Shown here: positions 42,867 to 45,493 of the stretch, piece after piece
Position numbering within the stretch: the first letter of the stretch is position 1
Layout: every line of letters starts with the position of its first letter
Assembly: GCA_934091015.1 (NCBI GenBank)
Contig: CAKOKM010000006.1
Span: 1-45,493, forward strand
DNA: 45,493 nt
Direction of reading: 5' to 3'
Source of the DNA: an uncultured Bacilli bacterium
GTDB taxonomy: Bacteria; Bacillota_I; Bacilli_A; RF39; UBA660
The notes under the pieces: model-generated
Seen by the model: only the letters and a program-made list of their open reading frames with translations
What the model was told of the DNA's origin: nothing
Database searches by the model: none
Made by a program: the position numbers and the translations under genes

Positions 42867-43058
42867 TAAATAAAATTGAAGAAATATTTCAATAAATAAT
42901 ATAATTATATTCCATCTGAAAGGAAAGAAAAACGTTATTATTGCTTGATAAAATATTAAAGTACATAAAATTAGAAATAAAATAAATGAACTAAATCTAT
43001 TAAAAGGATTATGAAAATTATTAAAGTTATTACAATTATTACAGTTATTACAATTCAT
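42840..43058 (-). CDS. Small Cys/Asn-rich membrane protein (candidate)
   Basis: Minus-strand ORF of 72 aa from the ATG at 43058 (a GTG at 43067 is also in frame). The N-terminus is MNCNNCNNCNNFNNFHNPF, followed by two hydrophobic segments (about 25-45 and 50-68). AGGTGAT lies just upstream, a site used by other genes here. The 3' end overlaps the end of the ysxE-like gene by 27 bp, tail to tail. Cys/Asn/Phe repeats followed by helices are known in small spore-related proteins, but I cannot name a family. The low complexity means it could be chance. Apart from this ORF, the 340-bp gap holds only the repeat-terminator and promoter listed next. Confidence 0.4.
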   Translation of the reverse strand: MNCNNCNNCNNFNNFHNPFNRFSSFILFLILCTLIFYQAIITFFFPFRWNIIILFIEIFLQFYLLFRIIWPN

Positions 43059-43109
43059 GCATATCACCTAAATTATTATATGAAAATAATATTTGCTAGG
43101 TTAATTATA

Positions 43110-43150
43110 GAAAGAACAAATTCACGGAAAGAACAAATTGTTCTTTTTTT
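43110..43150 (+). terminator. Terminator with a duplicated 5' arm
   Basis: The 13-bp sequence gaaagaacaaatt occurs twice (43110-43122 and 43127-43139), followed by gttcttt (43140-43146) and a T-run. Either copy can pair with gttcttt; the second gives a 7-bp stem with a 5-nt loop. Confidence 0.65.
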
Positions 43151-43153
43151 GTG

Positions 43154-43182
43154 TAGATTTTAGAATATTTTTATTATATAAT
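43154..43182 (+). promoter_or_regulatory. Promoter of the prepilin operon
   Basis: Perfect TATAAT (43177-43182) with a weak TAGATT (43154-43159) 17 bp upstream, 24 bp before the ATG at 43207; AGAAGGT is the ribosome site. Confidence 0.5.
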
Positions 43183-43206
43183 TATGATAGGTTAGAAGGT
43201 ATGTGA

Positions 43207-43902
43207 ATGAATAAGAAAGGTTTTATAGCGACATCTTTATTATATTCTTTTTTCTTATTATTTTGTGGGTTAATTTTATTGTTTATTGGAAATATTTCAC
43301 ATAAATCAATATTATTTAATAAAGAAGTTGATAAAATCAATGAAGATTTACATTTAACTACATATTTAAATAATGCAAAGGTTGGTACTTATTTTAGATT
43401 AAATATTTGTATAGCGGAAGATAAAAAAGATTATTTTGACCAAGCTAGTACTTTAGATTATATGTTATTTGATAATAATAACAATAATTATGCATTGCTT
43501 ATATCAAAAAATTATTCATTTAAATTAAATAGTTTAGAATTACTAGATAATATATTAAATTCTATTTATGTTAAAAATGGATCAACTAAGATTAATTCAA
43601 GAAGTATGACTAAAAATGATTATGATTTAATAAATGGTTTAAGTGATAAACAAGTTTTAATATATTCAGATTTTAATGATAGTAGTAGATATTTACTTGT
43701 TAATGATAGAAATAACTATAGTAGTAGTTTAGTTTTTGAAATAAAAAATAAATCTGTAAGAGCTATAACAAGTAATGATATATCAGATGAAAATACATTT
43801 GTTAGATTAGTGTTTGAAATTAATAATTCAACGATGATTATTGGTGGAGATGGAACTAATTCTAATCCTTATATACTTAAAGGTGGTGCTGCATCATGTT
43901 AA
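43207..43902 (+). CDS. Prepilin-like protein lacking Glu5
   Basis: 231 aa. The N-terminus MNKKGFIATSLLYSFFLLFCGLILLF looks like a type IV prepilin leader and helix (KKG|F) but has Ser where mature pilins have Glu at position 5. An extracytoplasmic domain follows with RSMTKNDYDLINGLSDKQVLIYSD, and it ends in GGDGTNSNPYILKGGAASC. That Gly-Asp-Gly-Thr closing pattern is common in surface repeat proteins of related gut bacteria. The next gene, a true prepilin, overlaps it by 7 bp. It is probably a minor pseudopilin of the same fibre or secretion device. Confidence 0.6.
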   Translation: MNKKGFIATSLLYSFFLLFCGLILLFIGNISHKSILFNKEVDKINEDLHLTTYLNNAKVGTYFRLNICIAEDKKDYFDQASTLDYMLFDNNNNNYALLISKNYSFKLNSLELLDNILNSIYVKNGSTKINSRSMTKNDYDLINGLSDKQVLIYSDFNDSSRYLLVNDRNNYSSSLVFEIKNKSVRAITSNDISDENTFVRLVFEINNSTMIIGGDGTNSNPYILKGGAASC

Positions 43903-45407
43903 AAAATAAAGGTTTTGTATTATTAGAAACTATAATTGTTATGAGTGTTTTATTAATAGGTATGATTTTACTTTATTCAAATTATAATAAGATATTTATG
44001 AATAGTGGAAAAATATCTTATTATGATAATGTTGAAGATTTATATACTGCTTATTATGTTTATATAAATAGATTGAATATGGATATTGATGAAAATAAAA
44101 TAGTTAATGTTAAAAATGATGATTTTTTAAAAAATCTAAATATAGTGAAAATATATTTTATAAATAAAGATACTTTTGAAAAGTTATATGATAATAAAAA
44201 TTCTAATTGTGAAACTTTTGATTCTTTAGATTGTTTTGATGGAAGTACAATTGCTTATTTAAAAAGTATTGAAAATAAAGCAGAAGTTGATAAATGTGAA
44301 AATAATAATGATTGTTTAACTATTGTTAAAATTGAAAGAGATGGACATTACTATTTCGCTAAATATGAGGCTTATAATGTTAAACAAACAGGTAATGGCA
44401 GTACTGCATGGGAATTTCAATACACAGGAAGAGAACAAATATTTACAGTACCAAAGACAGGAACATATAAAATAGAAACATGGGGAGCTCAAGGCGGAAG
44501 TGGAAGTGATTCTGGAAATGGTGGTTACGGGGGATATACATCGGGTGTAATTCAATTATCCAAAAATGAAACACTATATATATATGTTGGAGAAGCAGGT
44601 ATTGAAGGAACAAACGGAATAAACTCTACATCTACTGTTGGTCAGGGAGGAAGAAGTACTTTTAACGGAGGAGGTTCCGGTGGTTTAGCTGGTGGCGGTA
44701 CATATCCATATGAAAATTATTATGGTGGAAATAGTGGTGGCGGTGCCACAGACATTAGATTAATTTCTGGAGAGTGGAATGCTTCTGCCAGTTTAAATTC
44801 GAGAATAATGGTAGCAGGCGGTGGCGGAGGTTATTCTAATATTTCCGGTACCAATGTTACGACTTCTAATGATTTTGGAAATGCTGGAGGATTAATTAGT
44901 CAAAAAGGTTCCACTGTAACTAATTATGGAAGTACATCATATACAGATAATGCTGGAACACTTGCTTCACAAATTTCTGGATATTCTTTTGGAATAGGTG
45001 GTAAAGGTGATAATACAGGCGCTAATGGATTTTGTGGAGGACATCATGGTGGTGGCGGAGGCTACTACGGTGGTGGCGGAGGAGTAAATACTGGGACATC
45101 GTGCTTTAGAATAGGTGGTGGCGGAGGCTCATCGTACATAAGTGGCCATACTGGAAGTGTTGCGATAACCTCTTCAACATCAACTACACCAAAATCGAAC
45201 TGTGAAACTGGAACAACAAATAATACATGTAGTATTCATTATAGTGGGAAAGTATTTACAAATACAGTAATGATAGATGGATCAGGATATAAATGGACAA
45301 ATACAAAAGGTACTTTAGAACAAATGCCAAATCCATCTGGTGGGTATTATGCAAGTAATACGGGAAATACTGGAAATGGTTACGCAAAAATAACTTATGT
45401 GGGGTAG
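43896..45407 (+). CDS. Type IV prepilin with glycine-rich C-terminal domain
   Basis: 503 aa. It begins MLKNKG|FVLLETIIVMSVLLIGMILLY, a good prepilin peptidase site with Glu5 and a hydrophobic helix. A small pilin-like domain with Cys (about 35-160) follows. From about 165 on there is a large Gly-rich domain (FTVPKTGTYKIETWGAQGGS start, several GGGG runs, RIMVAGGGGGYS, GGGGGSSYISG), the pattern of the glycine-rich domain known from ALK/LTK-type receptors and many gut bacterial surface proteins. A large adhesive head on a pilin stem is unusual. The GC content rises sharply in the Gly codons. GGTGGTG precedes the start inside the previous gene. Confidence 0.8.
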   Translation: MLKNKGFVLLETIIVMSVLLIGMILLYSNYNKIFMNSGKISYYDNVEDLYTAYYVYINRLNMDIDENKIVNVKNDDFLKNLNIVKIYFINKDTFEKLYDNKNSNCETFDSLDCFDGSTIAYLKSIENKAEVDKCENNNDCLTIVKIERDGHYYFAKYEAYNVKQTGNGSTAWEFQYTGREQIFTVPKTGTYKIETWGAQGGSGSDSGNGGYGGYTSGVIQLSKNETLYIYVGEAGIEGTNGINSTSTVGQGGRSTFNGGGSGGLAGGGTYPYENYYGGNSGGGATDIRLISGEWNASASLNSRIMVAGGGGGYSNISGTNVTTSNDFGNAGGLISQKGSTVTNYGSTSYTDNAGTLASQISGYSFGIGGKGDNTGANGFCGGHHGGGGGYYGGGGGVNTGTSCFRIGGGGGSSYISGHTGSVAITSSTSTTPKSNCETGTTNNTCSIHYSGKVFTNTVMIDGSGYKWTNTKGTLEQMPNPSGGYYASNTGNTGNGYAKITYVG

Positions 45408-45417
45408 GAGAGTATTA

Positions 45418-45493
45418 ATGAAAAATAAAAAAGGATTTACATTAGTAGAAGTGTTAGTATCAATCGGATTACTTGCACTAATAGGAACAATGA
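45418..45493 (+). CDS. Type IV prepilin, 5' part (runs off window)
   Basis: The ATG at 45418 follows GGTAGGAGAG, 10 bp after the preceding stop. The 25 visible residues, MKNKKG|FTLVEVLVSIGLLALIGTM, are a classic class IVa prepilin leader and helix with Glu5. It continues the prepilin operon beyond the window. Confidence 0.85.
   Translation, partial: MKNKKGFTLVEVLVSIGLLALIGTM

Noticed and set aside
1..45493. Mycoplasma-type genetic code (TGA as Trp)
   Set aside because: TGA ends clear genes at 20938 and 31881 and Trp is TGG in conserved motifs, so the standard bacterial code fits.

Overview
The window is very A+T-rich chromosomal DNA from a low-GC, spore-forming member of the Bacillota, most likely an uncultured gut Bacilli lineage of the RF39/Erysipelotrichia type. 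Rank below class is a guess. The evidence is Firmicutes-type primosome genes (dnaB, dnaI), three Bacillus-type spore-coat genes (cotE, spoVID and a ysxE/cotS-like gene), strong GGAGG-type ribosome sites and single-membrane envelope proteins. TGA ends at least two clear genes (stops at 20938 and 31881), so the standard bacterial code applies, not the Mycoplasma code.

Layout. 1-2.6 kb: end of a membrane protein gene, a DUF1287 protein, a surface-protein tail fragment, a frameshifted metallopeptidase gene and tRNA-His. 2.7-7.1 kb: a PAP2-like enzyme overlapping a heterodimeric ABC exporter. 7.2-12.2 kb: cotE, a solitary HipA-like kinase, a GtrB-like glycosyltransferase on the minus strand, then dnaB-dnaI. 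12.3-12.5 kb: remnant of an AAA ATPase gene and a terminator.

12.56-35.4 kb is the main feature: an almost unbroken plus-strand locus for a cell-envelope secretion apparatus. It encodes large cadherin-like and Cys-rich membrane-anchored surface proteins; three VirB2/TrbC-like two-helix proteins; a Tad-like trio (76-aa pilin-like, TadE-like, TadZ-like with a degenerate P-loop); a VirB6/TrbL-like protein with a long repeat-bearing tail; PrgI/VirB3; VirB4 split in two genes; a VirB1-like wall protein (dead M23 plus intact lysozyme); two NTF2/VirB8-like candidates; a degenerate NlpC/P60-like protein; VirD4; and two TasA/camelysin-like proteins. No relaxase, integrase, TadA/B/C or VirB11 is seen in the window, so this looks like a resident type IV secretion or adhesion machine rather than an ordinary conjugative element.

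35.5-41.1 kb: a 636-aa unknown protein coupled to a radical SAM/SPASM protein, an AAA_14/DUF4143 ATPase behind three 33-bp iterons, and an Ig-like/C39 peptidase. 41.3-43.1 kb: spoVID, ysxE-like and a small convergent Cys/Asn-rich membrane ORF. 43.2 kb to the end: a prepilin-type operon, including a prepilin with a glycine-rich head, that runs off the window.
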